Source: Nocardioides immobilis
GTDB lineage: Bacteria; Actinomycetota; Actinomycetes; Propionibacteriales; Nocardioidaceae
DNA: 64,000 nucleotides
Direction: 5' to 3'
Assembly: GCF_003515065.1 (NCBI RefSeq)
Contig: NZ_QXGH01000033.1
Span: 42,716-106,715 of the forward strand
How positions within the stretch are numbered: position 1 is the first letter of the stretch; each line of letters opens with the position of its first letter. Below, one piece after another: positions 32,402 through 39,828 of this stretch. The translations under genes were made by a program, and so were the position numbers. The notes beneath the pieces are model-generated. The model saw nothing but the letters and a program-made list of their open reading frames with translations, made no database searches and was not told the DNA's origin.

Positions 32402-32404
32402 CCT
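32399..32404 (+). promoter_or_regulatory. Candidate -10 for leaderless hisE, containing the ribH stop codon
   Basis: TAGCCT, whose TAG is the ribH stop, lies eight bases before GTG 32413. The spacing is at the long end for leaderless starts. Confidence 0.45.
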
Positions 32405-32412
32405 TGACCCCC

Positions 32413-32676
32413 GTGAAGACGTTCGAGGAGCTCTGGGCCGAGCTGAGCGAGAAGGCGCAGACCCGGCCCGCCGGTTCCGGCACGGTCGCCGCGCTGGACG
32501 CCGGCGTGCACCAGATCGGCAAGAAGCTGGTCGAAGAGGCCGCCGAGTCGTGGATGGCCGCGGAGCATGAGGGCAAGGACCGGGCCGCCGAGGAGATCAG
32601 CCAGCTGATCTACCACGCCCAGGTCCTGATGCTCGCCCTCGGCCTCGAGCCCGCCGACGTCTACGCACACCTCTAG
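32413..32676 (+). CDS. hisE: Phosphoribosyl-ATP pyrophosphatase
   Basis: An 87-residue all-helical pyrophosphohydrolase for the second histidine step. Signature KKLVEEAAESWMAAEHEGKDRAAEEISQLIYH carries the metal-binding acidic residues. GTG 32413 (VKTFEELW) is the conserved start; TTG 32404 upstream is unlikely. It pairs with hisG nine bases downstream, the usual actinobacterial hisE-hisG unit separate from the main his operon. Confidence 0.95.
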   Translation: MKTFEELWAELSEKAQTRPAGSGTVAALDAGVHQIGKKLVEEAAESWMAAEHEGKDRAAEEISQLIYHAQVLMLALGLEPADVYAHL

Positions 32677-32685
32677 GAAGATCCC

Positions 32686-33534
32686 ATGCCCAGCCTCAAG
32701 ATCGCGATCCCCAACAAGGGGGCGCTCTCCGCAGCCGCGACCGACATCCTCAAGGAGTCGGGCTACCGGCAGCGCACCGACTCCAAGGAGCTCCGGCTCG
32801 TCGACGCCGAGAACGACGTGGAGTTCTTCTACCTCCGCCCGCGCGACATCGCACTGTACGTAGGCGAGGGCACCCTCGACGTCGGCATCACCGGCCGCGA
32901 CCTGCTGCTCGACTCCGGCGCCAAGGCCGAGGAGGTCATGCCGCTGGAGTTCGGCCGGAGCACCTTCCGGTTCGCCGGCCCCCAGGGTGCGTACGACGAC
33001 CTCGCGCAGCTGGCTGGCAAGCGGATCGCCACGTCCTACACCGGCATCGTCCAGACGTTTCTCGACAGCCGCGGCATCGAGGCCCAGGTCGTGCGCCTCG
33101 ACGGTGCCGTCGAGACCAGCATCCAGCTCGGCGTCGCCGACGTGATCGCCGACGTGGTCGAGACCGGGACCACGCTGCGCCAGGCCGGGCTCGAGGTGTT
33201 CGGCGACGCGATCCTCCAGTCCGAGGCGGTGCTGATCACCCGTGCCGGCAACGGCTCGCCGGCGTTCGACGTGTTCAAGCGCCGCGTCGAGGGCGTCATG
33301 GTGGCCCGCGGCTACGTGATGATGGACTACGACATCGAGGAGTCGCGGGTCTCCGCCGCGGTCGCGCTGACCCCGGGCCTGGAGGGCCCGACGGTCTCGC
33401 CGCTCCGCCGCGAGGGCTGGGTCGCCGTCCGGGCGATGGTTCCCCGCGCCGGCTCCCAGCGACTGATGGACGAGCTCTACGACCTCGGCGCCCGCGCGAT
33501 CCTGCTCACCGACATCCACGCGTGCCGCCTGTGA
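32686..33534 (+). CDS. hisG: ATP phosphoribosyltransferase, long form
   Basis: A 282-residue long-form HisG: catalytic periplasmic-binding-protein-like domains (about 1-210, IAIPNKGALS, GVADVIADVVETGTTLRQAGLE) plus a C-terminal ACT-like regulatory domain (about 212-282) for feedback inhibition by histidine. It makes the first committed step of histidine synthesis. ATG 32686 has AGGAAG (32675-32680) upstream, overlapping the hisE stop. Confidence 0.96.
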   Translation: MPSLKIAIPNKGALSAAATDILKESGYRQRTDSKELRLVDAENDVEFFYLRPRDIALYVGEGTLDVGITGRDLLLDSGAKAEEVMPLEFGRSTFRFAGPQGAYDDLAQLAGKRIATSYTGIVQTFLDSRGIEAQVVRLDGAVETSIQLGVADVIADVVETGTTLRQAGLEVFGDAILQSEAVLITRAGNGSPAFDVFKRRVEGVMVARGYVMMDYDIEESRVSAAVALTPGLEGPTVSPLRREGWVAVRAMVPRAGSQRLMDELYDLGARAILLTDIHACRL

Positions 33535-33959
33535 CGGACCTCCCGAGGACCTGGCGCCCGCTGGGCCCGCGGATCGCGGCGCTCGTCTTCGGCATCGTCC
33601 TGGTCGCGGCCTTCGGCGGGCTGTGGATCACCTTCCCGCAGGAGACGAAGGACGCGGTCAGCCCGCTCCAACGCGCGACGGTCATCTTCTTCATCGGGCT
33701 GGGACTGGTGGCCCTCAACGGTCTGGCGCGGTCCCGGATCACCGCGGACGAGGCCGGCCTGACCGTCGTCAACGGCTACCGGAAGCGTCAGCTGGAGTGG
33801 GCGCAGGTGGTCTCCGTCCAGCTGCCGCCGGGTGCGCCGTGGCCGACCCTCGACCTCGACGACGGCACCACCATCTCCGCGATGGGCATCCACGGCTCCG
33901 ACGGGGCCCGGGCCCGGACCGCGCTCACCGAGCTGAAGGCGCTCCTCAACCAGAGGTGA
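33531..33959 (+). CDS. Small membrane protein with PH-like domain
   Basis: A 142-residue protein with two transmembrane helices (about 15-35, IAALVFGIVLVAAFGGLWI, and 49-66, VIFFIGLGLVALNGLA). A C-terminal beta-rich segment (RITADEAGLTVVNGYRKRQLEWAQVVSVQL, then TLDLDDGTTISAMGI) resembles bacterial PH domains found in short actinobacterial membrane proteins. GTG 33531 overlaps the hisG stop by four bases. It has no known histidine role. The end overlaps the convergent kinase gene by 14 bases. Confidence 0.7.
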   Translation: MTDLPRTWRPLGPRIAALVFGIVLVAAFGGLWITFPQETKDAVSPLQRATVIFFIGLGLVALNGLARSRITADEAGLTVVNGYRKRQLEWAQVVSVQLPPGAPWPTLDLDDGTTISAMGIHGSDGARARTALTELKALLNQR

Positions 33960-34560
33960 CCCGGCGCGCCGGACGGTCGCCCGTCCCGTCGACGACGATG
34001 TCGGCCCGCTCCGCGGTCCGCTGGGTCGCGAAGTGGGCGTCCTCCTGACGCATCCACCCGTCCCACTGGGGCGCGACCGCCTCGCCGTCGCGGGCCAGGC
34101 CCCGCTCGCGGCGCAGCGGCCGCGGCGCGGTGACCCAGACCAGCACGGTGATCATCGTCGCGAGCTCGGCCCGGCCCGATCCGACGCCCTCCAGCACGAG
34201 CAACGGGACCGGCTCGACGTCGACCGTCTCGGCGAACTCGCCACGATGCCAGTCGTAGCGCCGGTAGAACCCGGCCCGGCCCAGCGCGAGCGGACGGACC
34301 AAGGTGCTGACCTGCCGGGCGACGGAGCCGAGTCCCTTCCAGCCGTCGTACAGGTCGTCCATGTGGACCACCCGCGCTCCGGGGTCGAGCTCGGCGATGC
34401 CGGCCGCCAGCGTCGACTTGCCGGAGCCGGCCGGACCGTCGATCGACACCAGCCGGGTCTCCCCGAGGGTGGGACGCCGGGAGAGTGCGAGGTCGAGGAC
34501 GAGCTGCGCCGTCTCCTGCGGCGAGCCCGGCGCGGCCGCCGGCTCAGAACGCGAGGCCAT
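33946..34560 (-). CDS. P-loop kinase, uridine-kinase-like
   Basis: A 204-residue P-loop NTPase of the uridine kinase/phosphoribulokinase type. Walker A is GPAGSGKST (42-50) in SIDGPAGSGKST; MDDLYDGW (67-74) matches the acidic motif after strand 2; a basic lid (APRPLRRERGLARDG) follows. Many actinobacterial proteins of this kind are annotated only as uridine kinase-like or ATP-binding protein, and the substrate is not known. ATG 34560 (or 34566) overlaps the end of the PLP enzyme gene, so the two are translationally coupled. Confidence 0.8.
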   Translation of the reverse strand: MASRSEPAAAPGSPQETAQLVLDLALSRRPTLGETRLVSIDGPAGSGKSTLAAGIAELDPGARVVHMDDLYDGWKGLGSVARQVSTLVRPLALGRAGFYRRYDWHRGEFAETVDVEPVPLLVLEGVGSGRAELATMITVLVWVTAPRPLRRERGLARDGEAVAPQWDGWMRQEDAHFATQRTAERADIVVDGTGDRPARRVTSG

Positions 34561-35761
34561 GTCCACGGTAGGTCCGCACGCTCTCCAGGAGGCGCTCCCC
34601 GGACAGCAGGTGCACGGTGGTGGTGTGCTCGAACGGCTCGCCCGACTTGGCGTGCCGGAACCACACCAGGTCGCCCACCCGCAGCAGTGCCGCAGGATGA
34701 CCGGTCAGCGGGGTCTGGACCTCGCCGGCGCCCTCGAGCCCGGTCACGTGCAGCCCGGCCGGCGCCCAGGGCACCGGCAGCCGGTCGGCGGAGCCAGGGC
34801 CGCTGGCGATCATCCCGCCGCCGTGCACGGTCGCGATCTCCGGCGAAGGACGCCGGGTCACCGGGAGCCCGAAGTACGACGCCGGGCGCGGGTCGAACGC
34901 CTGGTAGTGGTCGAAGAGAGTCGGGACGAGCAGCCCCGACCCCGCGCTCAGCTCGGTGACGACCGGGTCGGAGGTCGAGGACTCGAGCGATCCCGACCCT
35001 CCGGCGTTCCAGAAGCCGATCTCGGTGACGGGGCGCAACGCCTCGGCGATCGCGGCGCGTCGCGCCCGCAGCTGGGCGACGGACGCGTCCTTGACGCGTC
35101 GGACCACCATCGACCGGGCGCGCTGGTGGGGCACCGCGTCGGGGACACCGGCGACCTGGCCCTCGTAGGTCATCACGCCGGCAAGGTGGAATCCCGGCCG
35201 GTCGAGCACCGTGCGGGCGAGCGCGACCACCTCGGACGGGTCGTACAGGGAGGACCGCTTGGGGCCGACGTGGCGGCCGCCGACGACCAGCCCGGCGTCG
35301 ATGTCGATCGCGACCCGCACGGGCACCGCCGTCGAGGCCCGGAGGGCGTCGACCGCGTCGAGGTGGACGACGTCGTCGATCATCAACGTGATCCGCGACG
35401 CCGCCCGCGGCGACGCGACCAGCCGGGCCAGGGCGGCGCGGTCGACCGTCGGGTACGCGACGACCAGGTCGTCGCAGATGTCCTGCTCCTCCAGCCACAG
35501 GGCCTCGGCGAGGGTGTACGAGAGCACGCCGCGGAAGCCCTCGTGCGACAGGGCCCGCCGGATCAGGGCCGGCACCCGCAGCGACTTCGACGCCACCCGG
35601 ATCGGCTTGCCGGCCGCCCGCTTGACCAGGTCCGCGGCGTTCGCGTCGAAGGCGTCGACGTCGACGACGAAGACAGGGGCCGGCAGCGGCTCACCGTGCT
35701 CCCGGACTGCGGCGTCGAGCCGGGCCGCGAGACGGTTGCGCGAGATCGAGTCGGTCCCCAT
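34544..35761 (-). CDS. Fold-type III PLP enzyme (amino acid deaminase/aldolase, alanine-racemase-like barrel)
   Basis: A 405-residue protein with the alanine-racemase-type N-terminal PLP barrel. The probable Schiff-base lysine is K59 in RVASKSLRVPALI. The barrel continues through VRVAIDIDAGLVVGGRHVGPKR and GVMTYEGQVAG to GFWNAGGSGSLE (phosphate-binding glycines). The C-terminal region (VGDLVWFRHAKSGEPFEHTTTVHLL) resembles the metal-binding domain of D-threonine aldolase and D-serine dehydratase-like enzymes. It probably cleaves or deaminates a D- or hydroxy-amino acid; the substrate is not determinable. First gene of a two-gene minus-strand operon with the kinase. Confidence 0.82.
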   Translation of the reverse strand: MGTDSISRNRLAARLDAAVREHGEPLPAPVFVVDVDAFDANAADLVKRAAGKPIRVASKSLRVPALIRRALSHEGFRGVLSYTLAEALWLEEQDICDDLVVAYPTVDRAALARLVASPRAASRITLMIDDVVHLDAVDALRASTAVPVRVAIDIDAGLVVGGRHVGPKRSSLYDPSEVVALARTVLDRPGFHLAGVMTYEGQVAGVPDAVPHQRARSMVVRRVKDASVAQLRARRAAIAEALRPVTEIGFWNAGGSGSLESSTSDPVVTELSAGSGLLVPTLFDHYQAFDPRPASYFGLPVTRRPSPEIATVHGGGMIASGPGSADRLPVPWAPAGLHVTGLEGAGEVQTPLTGHPAALLRVGDLVWFRHAKSGEPFEHTTTVHLLSGERLLESVRTYRGHGLAF

Positions 35762-35828
35762 CGGAGCATCGTTTCACGCAGGTGACGCGGAGTAGGGCGA
35801 CCGACACGGGCGATGGGACGATGGGTCG

Positions 35829-36374
35829 GTGACCGAGGAGCATCCGAAGCAGCGCCTGATCCAGGGGTCGTCGTACGTCGATGACGACGGCAGCGCTGAC
35901 GACGAGCTGTTCGCCGAGCTGCTGGCGTGGGCGGACGGCTCGACGTCGTACCCCCAGGTCCTGGCGGCCGTCGCCGGGGCCCGGCTGCTGGTGCCGGTGG
36001 TGGCACTCCTCGGCGAGGTCGAGTACGACGACGCCGGCCTCGCGCATGACAAGTCCAGCGACATGGCGGCCGTGCTGCTCACCCGTCCGGACGGACGGCG
36101 GGCGCTGCTGGCCTTCTCGAGCACGGCAGCGTTGGCGCAGTGGGACCCGGAGGCCCGCCCGGTGCCCGTGGCTTCGTCGCTCGCGGCGGCCACGGCGGTG
36201 CAGGAGGGCGCCGACGCCCTCGTCGTCGACGTCGGCGGCCGGGCGCCGTTCACGGTCTCCGGCGACGATCTCCACCGGCTCGCCGCCGGCTGGCGGCCGG
36301 TCCGCCTCGCCGACGGGGAGTGGGCCTGGGCCGGCGCCGTTGGAGATTCGCGCGGTGAGGAACAACTCGGGTAG
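35829..36374 (+). CDS. SseB-family protein
   Basis: A 181-residue soluble protein matching the SseB N-terminal domain: DDELFAELLAWADG, ARLLVPVVALLGEVEYDDAG, SSDMAAVLLTRPDGRRALLAFSS, and ADALVVDVGGRAPFTVSGDDL. Function of the family is not settled. The start is GTG 35829. It precedes the infC operon in many actinobacteria, and here its TAG stop coincides with a possible -10 (TAGCAT, 36372-36377) for infC. Confidence 0.75.
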   Translation: MTEEHPKQRLIQGSSYVDDDGSADDELFAELLAWADGSTSYPQVLAAVAGARLLVPVVALLGEVEYDDAGLAHDKSSDMAAVLLTRPDGRRALLAFSSTAALAQWDPEARPVPVASSLAAATAVQEGADALVVDVGGRAPFTVSGDDLHRLAAGWRPVRLADGEWAWAGAVGDSRGEEQLG

Positions 36375-36389
36375 CATCTGACGTTGACC

Positions 36390-36415
36390 GATCTGTCATC
36401 CCCGGATGACTGATC
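36390..36415. repeat. 26-bp palindrome in the infC leader
   Basis: GTCATCC (36395-36401) and GGATGAC (36404-36410) pair perfectly around CC, and flanking GATC copies (36390-36393 and 36412-36415) extend the symmetry after one T-T mismatch. It lies early in the 246-base untranslated stretch between the SseB-like gene and infC. It could be an RNA hairpin or a protein site. Confidence 0.6.
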
Positions 36416-36541
36416 TACAAGCGGGGACCAGCAGCATCCACGTCTCCCACCCGCATCGGCCGCCCCAGCACCAAAGGTCGTCGGGTCCGGTCCGTGAACC
36501 TGGTCGTGCGCGCGAGCGCCCGATGACGAGGTTGCGACTGG

Positions 36542-36577
36542 CTTCCGCTTGAACAAGCGGGAGCCGTTCTTGTTTTT
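36542..36577 (+). promoter_or_regulatory. Candidate attenuator (mutually exclusive hairpins) in the infC leader
   Basis: Hairpin A pairs CCGCTTG (36545-36551) with CAAGCGG (36554-36560). Hairpin B pairs AACAAG and CGG (36552-36560) with CCG and CTTGTT (36564-36574), with a two-base bulge, and runs into five T residues (36573-36577), the layout of an intrinsic terminator. The two share CAAGCGG, so only one can form. This suggests transcription attenuation of infC-rpmI-rplT. The mechanism is inferred. Confidence 0.6.
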
Positions 36578-36620
36578 CGAGGCGGGCGCGGGGCCCGACA
36601 CCAACAACACTGGAGGACAC

Positions 36621-37295
36621 ATCAGCACTGAGCTGCGTATCAACGAGCGGATCCGGGTACCCGAGGTCCGGCTCGTGGGACCCAACGGCGAGACCGTCGG
36701 GATCGTCCCGACCGACCAGGCACTCAAGCTGGCCCAGGAGGCCGACCTGGATCTCGTCGAGATCGCTCCGATGGGCAAGCCGCCCGTCTGCAAGCTCATG
36801 GACTACGGGAAGTTCAAGTACGAGAACGCCCAGAAGGCCCGTGAGGCGCGACGGAACCAGACCAACGTCATCATCAAGGAGATGAAGCTCCGGCCGAAGA
36901 TCGACCAGCACGACTACGAGACCAAGAAGGGTCACGTCGTGCGGTTCCTCAAGGCAGGCGACAAGGTCAAGATCACCATCATGTTCCGCGGCCGCGAGCA
37001 GCATCGCCCCGAGCTCGGGTTCCGGCTGCTGCAGAAGCTGGCCGAGGACGTCCAGGAGCTGGGCTTCGTGGAGTCGTCGCCCAAGCAGGACGGCCGCAAC
37101 ATGATCATGGTCCTGGGACCGAACAAGAAGAAGGCGGAGGCAAAGCTCGAGGTGAAGGCCGCCAAGCAGGAGGCCGCCGCCGAGCGGGATGCCGAGAAGG
37201 CCGCCGAGCACGCCGAGCGCGTCGCACACCAGCCCTCGACGCAGCGCAAGCAGAAGCGCGCGAACGAGGCGCTCGACCCCGACATCGACCTGTGA
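36621..37295 (+). CDS. infC: Translation initiation factor IF-3, probable AUC start
   Basis: A 224-residue IF-3 (fMet-STELRINERIRVPEVRLVGP) with the N-terminal domain, the linker (KYENAQKAREARRNQ), the C-terminal domain (KMKLRPKIDQHDYETKKGHVVRFL in part) and an alanine/lysine/glutamate-rich tail. It separates ribosomal subunits and checks the initiator tRNA. No ATG, GTG or TTG exists at the conserved N-terminus; ATC 36621 follows GGAGG (36612-36616). E. coli infC uses AUU for autoregulation, and AUC here would act alike. A TTG at 36549 would include leader hairpins and is unlikely. Confidence 0.93.
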   Translation: MSTELRINERIRVPEVRLVGPNGETVGIVPTDQALKLAQEADLDLVEIAPMGKPPVCKLMDYGKFKYENAQKAREARRNQTNVIIKEMKLRPKIDQHDYETKKGHVVRFLKAGDKVKITIMFRGREQHRPELGFRLLQKLAEDVQELGFVESSPKQDGRNMIMVLGPNKKKAEAKLEVKAAKQEAAAERDAEKAAEHAERVAHQPSTQRKQKRANEALDPDIDL

Positions 37296-37311
37296 GAGAA
37301 GGAACATAGAG

Positions 37312-37506
37312 ATGCCGAAGAACAAGACGCACTCCGGTGCCAGCAAGCGGTTCAAGGTGACTGGCAGCGGCAAGATCCTGCGGGAGAAGGCCGGCAAGCG
37401 CCACAACCTGGAGAAGAAGCCCTCGAAGGTCACCCGGCGGATGACCGGCACCGTCGAGGTTGCGAAGAACGACGTCCCGCGCGCGAAGAAGATGCTCGGT
37501 CTCTGA
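37312..37506 (+). CDS. rpmI: 50S ribosomal protein L35
   Basis: A 64-residue basic protein: MPKNKTHSGASKRFKVTGSG, then KRHNLEKKPSKVTRR. Length and sequence are typical of L35. ATG 37312 follows GAGAAGGAA (37294-37304 region). The usual infC-rpmI-rplT order holds. Confidence 0.97.
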   Translation: MPKNKTHSGASKRFKVTGSGKILREKAGKRHNLEKKPSKVTRRMTGTVEVAKNDVPRAKKMLGL

Positions 37507-37545
37507 CCGGCGCCGCACCTGAGCACTGATACAAGGAGTTAAGAG

Positions 37546-37935
37546 ATGGCACGCGTCAAGCGCGCAGTAAACGCGCAGAAGAAGCGCCGGACGACCCTCG
37601 AGCGCGCCAGCGGCTACCGCGGCCAGCGCTCGCGCCTCTACCGCAAGGCCAAGGAGCAGGTCACCCACTCGCTGGTCTACAGCTACAACGACCGGAAGAA
37701 GAACAAGGGCAACTTCCGCCGCCTGTGGATCCAGCGGATCAACGCGGCTGCCCGCGCCGAGGGGATGACCTACAACCGGTTCATCCAGGGCCTCAACATG
37801 GCCGGCATCGAGGTCGACCGCAAGATCCTCGCTGACCTCGCGGTCAACGACCCGGCTGCGTTCTCGGCGATCGTCGCCCAGGCGAAGGCCGCCCTGCCGG
37901 AGGACGTCAACGCTCCGGCCCAGGCCTCGGCCTGA
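37546..37935 (+). CDS. rplT: 50S ribosomal protein L20
   Basis: A 129-residue L20 with the basic extension ARVKRAVNAQKKRR and core YRGQRSRLYRKAKEQV, and INAAARAEGMTYNRFIQGL. It is needed early in 50S assembly and, in other bacteria, represses its own operon through leader RNA; the structured infC leader fits such control. AAGGAG lies upstream of ATG 37546. Confidence 0.97.
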   Translation: MARVKRAVNAQKKRRTTLERASGYRGQRSRLYRKAKEQVTHSLVYSYNDRKKNKGNFRRLWIQRINAAARAEGMTYNRFIQGLNMAGIEVDRKILADLAVNDPAAFSAIVAQAKAALPEDVNAPAQASA

Positions 37936-37967
37936 CCCGAACGCATGCCCCCCTCCCGGCGAGCGCT

Positions 37968-38753
37968 GTGCTGAGTTTCAACAGCGGTCGCGTGAAGGAG
38001 GCAAGGAAGTTGAGCCGCCGCTCGGTGCGATCCGAGCGGCGGCTCTTTCTTGCCGACGGCCCGAAGGCCGTCGAGGGCGCCCTCGAGGTGCCCGAACGCG
38101 TCGTCGAGGTCTTCGCCACGCCCGCAGCGGCGGAGCAGTACGACGCGCTCCTGGCCGGTGTCGACGTCTCGCTGGTCGACGACCGGGCGCTCGCGTCGCT
38201 CTCCGACGCCGTCAACCCCGCCGGGGTGGTCGCCGTCTGCCGGCACTTCGACACGCCCCTGGACGCCGTCCTCGCCGAGGGTGCGGCGACCCTCCTCGCC
38301 ATCTGCGCCGACGTGCGCGATCCCGGCAACGCCGGCACCGTGATCCGCTGCGCCGACGCGGCCGGCGCCGACGGCGTCGTGCTGGCGGGTGACTCGGTGG
38401 ACGCCTACAACCCGAAGACCGTCCGAGCCAGCGTGGGCAGCCTGTTCCACGTGCCGTTCGCGATCGAGCGCGACCCGGTGGCCGCCGTACGGGCCGCCCA
38501 AGCCGCCGGACTGACCGTCCTGGCCGCCGACGGCGGGGGAGAGGTCGACCTGTTCGAGGCCGACGACCTGCTGGCCCGACCCACCGCCTGGCTGTTCGGC
38601 AACGAGGCCTGGGGGCTGCCCGCCGAGCTGGCCGCGCTGGCGGACCACGGGGTCCGGATCCCGATCCTCGGCCGCGCCGAGAGCCTCAACCTCGCGACCG
38701 CCGCCGCGCTGTGCCTCTACGCCTCCGCCCGCGCCGGCATGCGGGGCCACTAG
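37968..38753 (+). CDS. SpoU-family RNA 2'-O-methyltransferase (TrmH/RlmB type)
   Basis: A 261-residue SPOUT methyltransferase. An N-terminal substrate-binding domain (RSERRLFLADGPKAVEGAL) precedes the trefoil-knot domain with motif 1 DVRDPGNAGTVIRCADAAG, motif 2 WLFGNEAWGLP and motif 3 LNLATAAALCLYA. It probably methylates a 2'-O ribose in 23S rRNA (guanosine) or tRNA; the site is not determinable. Downstream of rplT, as in many actinobacteria. GTG 37968 is the start. Ends in TAG within the next gene's -10. Confidence 0.9.
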   Translation: MLSFNSGRVKEARKLSRRSVRSERRLFLADGPKAVEGALEVPERVVEVFATPAAAEQYDALLAGVDVSLVDDRALASLSDAVNPAGVVAVCRHFDTPLDAVLAEGAATLLAICADVRDPGNAGTVIRCADAAGADGVVLAGDSVDAYNPKTVRASVGSLFHVPFAIERDPVAAVRAAQAAGLTVLAADGGGEVDLFEADDLLARPTAWLFGNEAWGLPAELAALADHGVRIPILGRAESLNLATAAALCLYASARAGMRGH

Positions 38754-38756
38754 ATT
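38751..38756 (+). promoter_or_regulatory. -10 hexamer for leaderless histidine kinase gene, containing the upstream stop codon
   Basis: TAGATT lies six bases before ATG 38763; its TAG is the stop of the methyltransferase gene. Confidence 0.6.
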
Positions 38757-38762
38757 CGGCTC

Positions 38763-39785
38763 ATGCCGCAGCGAGCGATCGATGCCATGCCGGACGGGGT
38801 GGTGCTCGCCGGCCCGGACGGGATGGTCGAGCTGACCAACGTCGAGGCACGCCGGATGCTGCGGATCGACGGCTCCGGCGCGGGCCGGCCGCTTGCCGAA
38901 GTGCTCGCCCTCAGCGACATCGACGGCAACGACTGGGTCACCAGCAACGACCCCTACGCGGGTCTCCGGACGCGGAAGGCCGTGCCCGAGCAGTCGTGGC
39001 TGCTCCCGGACGGCACCGAGGTCCTGGTGGCCGCCAAGCTGCACCGGCCGGGACGCGGCGAGCCGATCGACCGGGTCGCGGTGACGATCAGGTCCGGGCG
39101 CTGGCGGGCCCGCCTCGATCGTGAGCGGTCGGACCTGGTCGCCACCGTCGCGCACGAGCTGCGGTCGCCGCTGACCGGCGTCCGCGGCTTCGTCCACGCG
39201 CTCCTCAACCGGTGGGACCAGCTCAACGACGACCAGAAGAAGCTGATGCTCACCACCGTCGCGGCCGACGCGGACCGGCTGACCCGGCTCATCGCGGAGC
39301 TGCTCGACGTCGCGCGGATCGACACCGGGCGCCTGCATGTTCATCCGCGGCCGTGCGACCTGGTGGTGCTGAGCCAACGCGTGGTCGAGTCGGTCCAGCA
39401 CGCGACGGCGCGGCGGATCACGCTCGACGCCCAGGAGGTGCCGCAGATCGTGGCCGACCCCGACAAGGTCACCCAGGTCGTCACCAACCTGGTCGAGAAC
39501 GGCGTGCGCCACGGTGAGGGCGACGTCGCAGTGGCCATCGGGCTCGACCCGGCCGACCCGTCGTACGTCGCGCTCTCCGTGACCGACGAGGGCGACGGCA
39601 TCCCGGAGGAGCTGCGTCAACGGGTGTTCACGAAGTTCTGGACCGCCAGCTCAGGCGGGGGTTCGGGACTCGGGCTCTACATCGTCAACGGCCTGGTCCG
39701 CGCCCACGGCGGCACCGTCCTGATCGGCGACCGGCCGGGCGGCGGGGCGGTCGTCACGGTCACCTGGCCCGTCCACGCCCCGTAA
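38763..39785 (+). CDS. Soluble orphan sensor histidine kinase with PAS domain
   Basis: A 340-residue kinase without transmembrane helices. A PAS-like sensor covers about 5-110 (IDAMPDGVVLAGPDGMVELTNVEARRML). The dimerisation/phosphoacceptor domain has ATVAHELRSPLTGVRGF with H131, and the ATPase domain has N (NLVENGVRHG), G1 (DEGDGIP), F (FTKFW) and G2 (GSGLGLYIV) boxes. No response regulator is adjacent, so its partner is unknown. Being cytosolic, it should sense an internal signal. Its position between the rRNA methyltransferase and pheS is common in actinobacteria. Confidence 0.92.
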   Translation: MPQRAIDAMPDGVVLAGPDGMVELTNVEARRMLRIDGSGAGRPLAEVLALSDIDGNDWVTSNDPYAGLRTRKAVPEQSWLLPDGTEVLVAAKLHRPGRGEPIDRVAVTIRSGRWRARLDRERSDLVATVAHELRSPLTGVRGFVHALLNRWDQLNDDQKKLMLTTVAADADRLTRLIAELLDVARIDTGRLHVHPRPCDLVVLSQRVVESVQHATARRITLDAQEVPQIVADPDKVTQVVTNLVENGVRHGEGDVAVAIGLDPADPSYVALSVTDEGDGIPEELRQRVFTKFWTASSGGGSGLGLYIVNGLVRAHGGTVLIGDRPGGGAVVTVTWPVHAP

Positions 39786-39814
39786 CCGGTTCGCTGCTGG
39801 TGAGGGTCGGTTCC

Positions 39815-39820
39815 TAGACT
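39815..39820 (+). promoter_or_regulatory. Candidate -10 for leaderless pheS
   Basis: TAGACT lies eight bases before GTG 39829. No T-box or leader peptide fits in so short a space. Confidence 0.5.
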
Positions 39821-39828
39821 GACCACTT

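Noticed and set aside
32404..32412. TTG start at 32404 for hisE
   Set aside because: It would add MTP before the conserved VKTFEELW start and overlap the candidate -10.
36549..36620. TTG start at 36549 for infC
   Set aside because: It would translate the leader hairpins and add 24 residues not typical of IF-3; ATC 36621 has GGAGG before it.
39786..39828. T-box or phenylalanine leader peptide before pheS
   Set aside because: Only 43 bases and a probable leaderless start; no specifier loop or Phe-rich frame.
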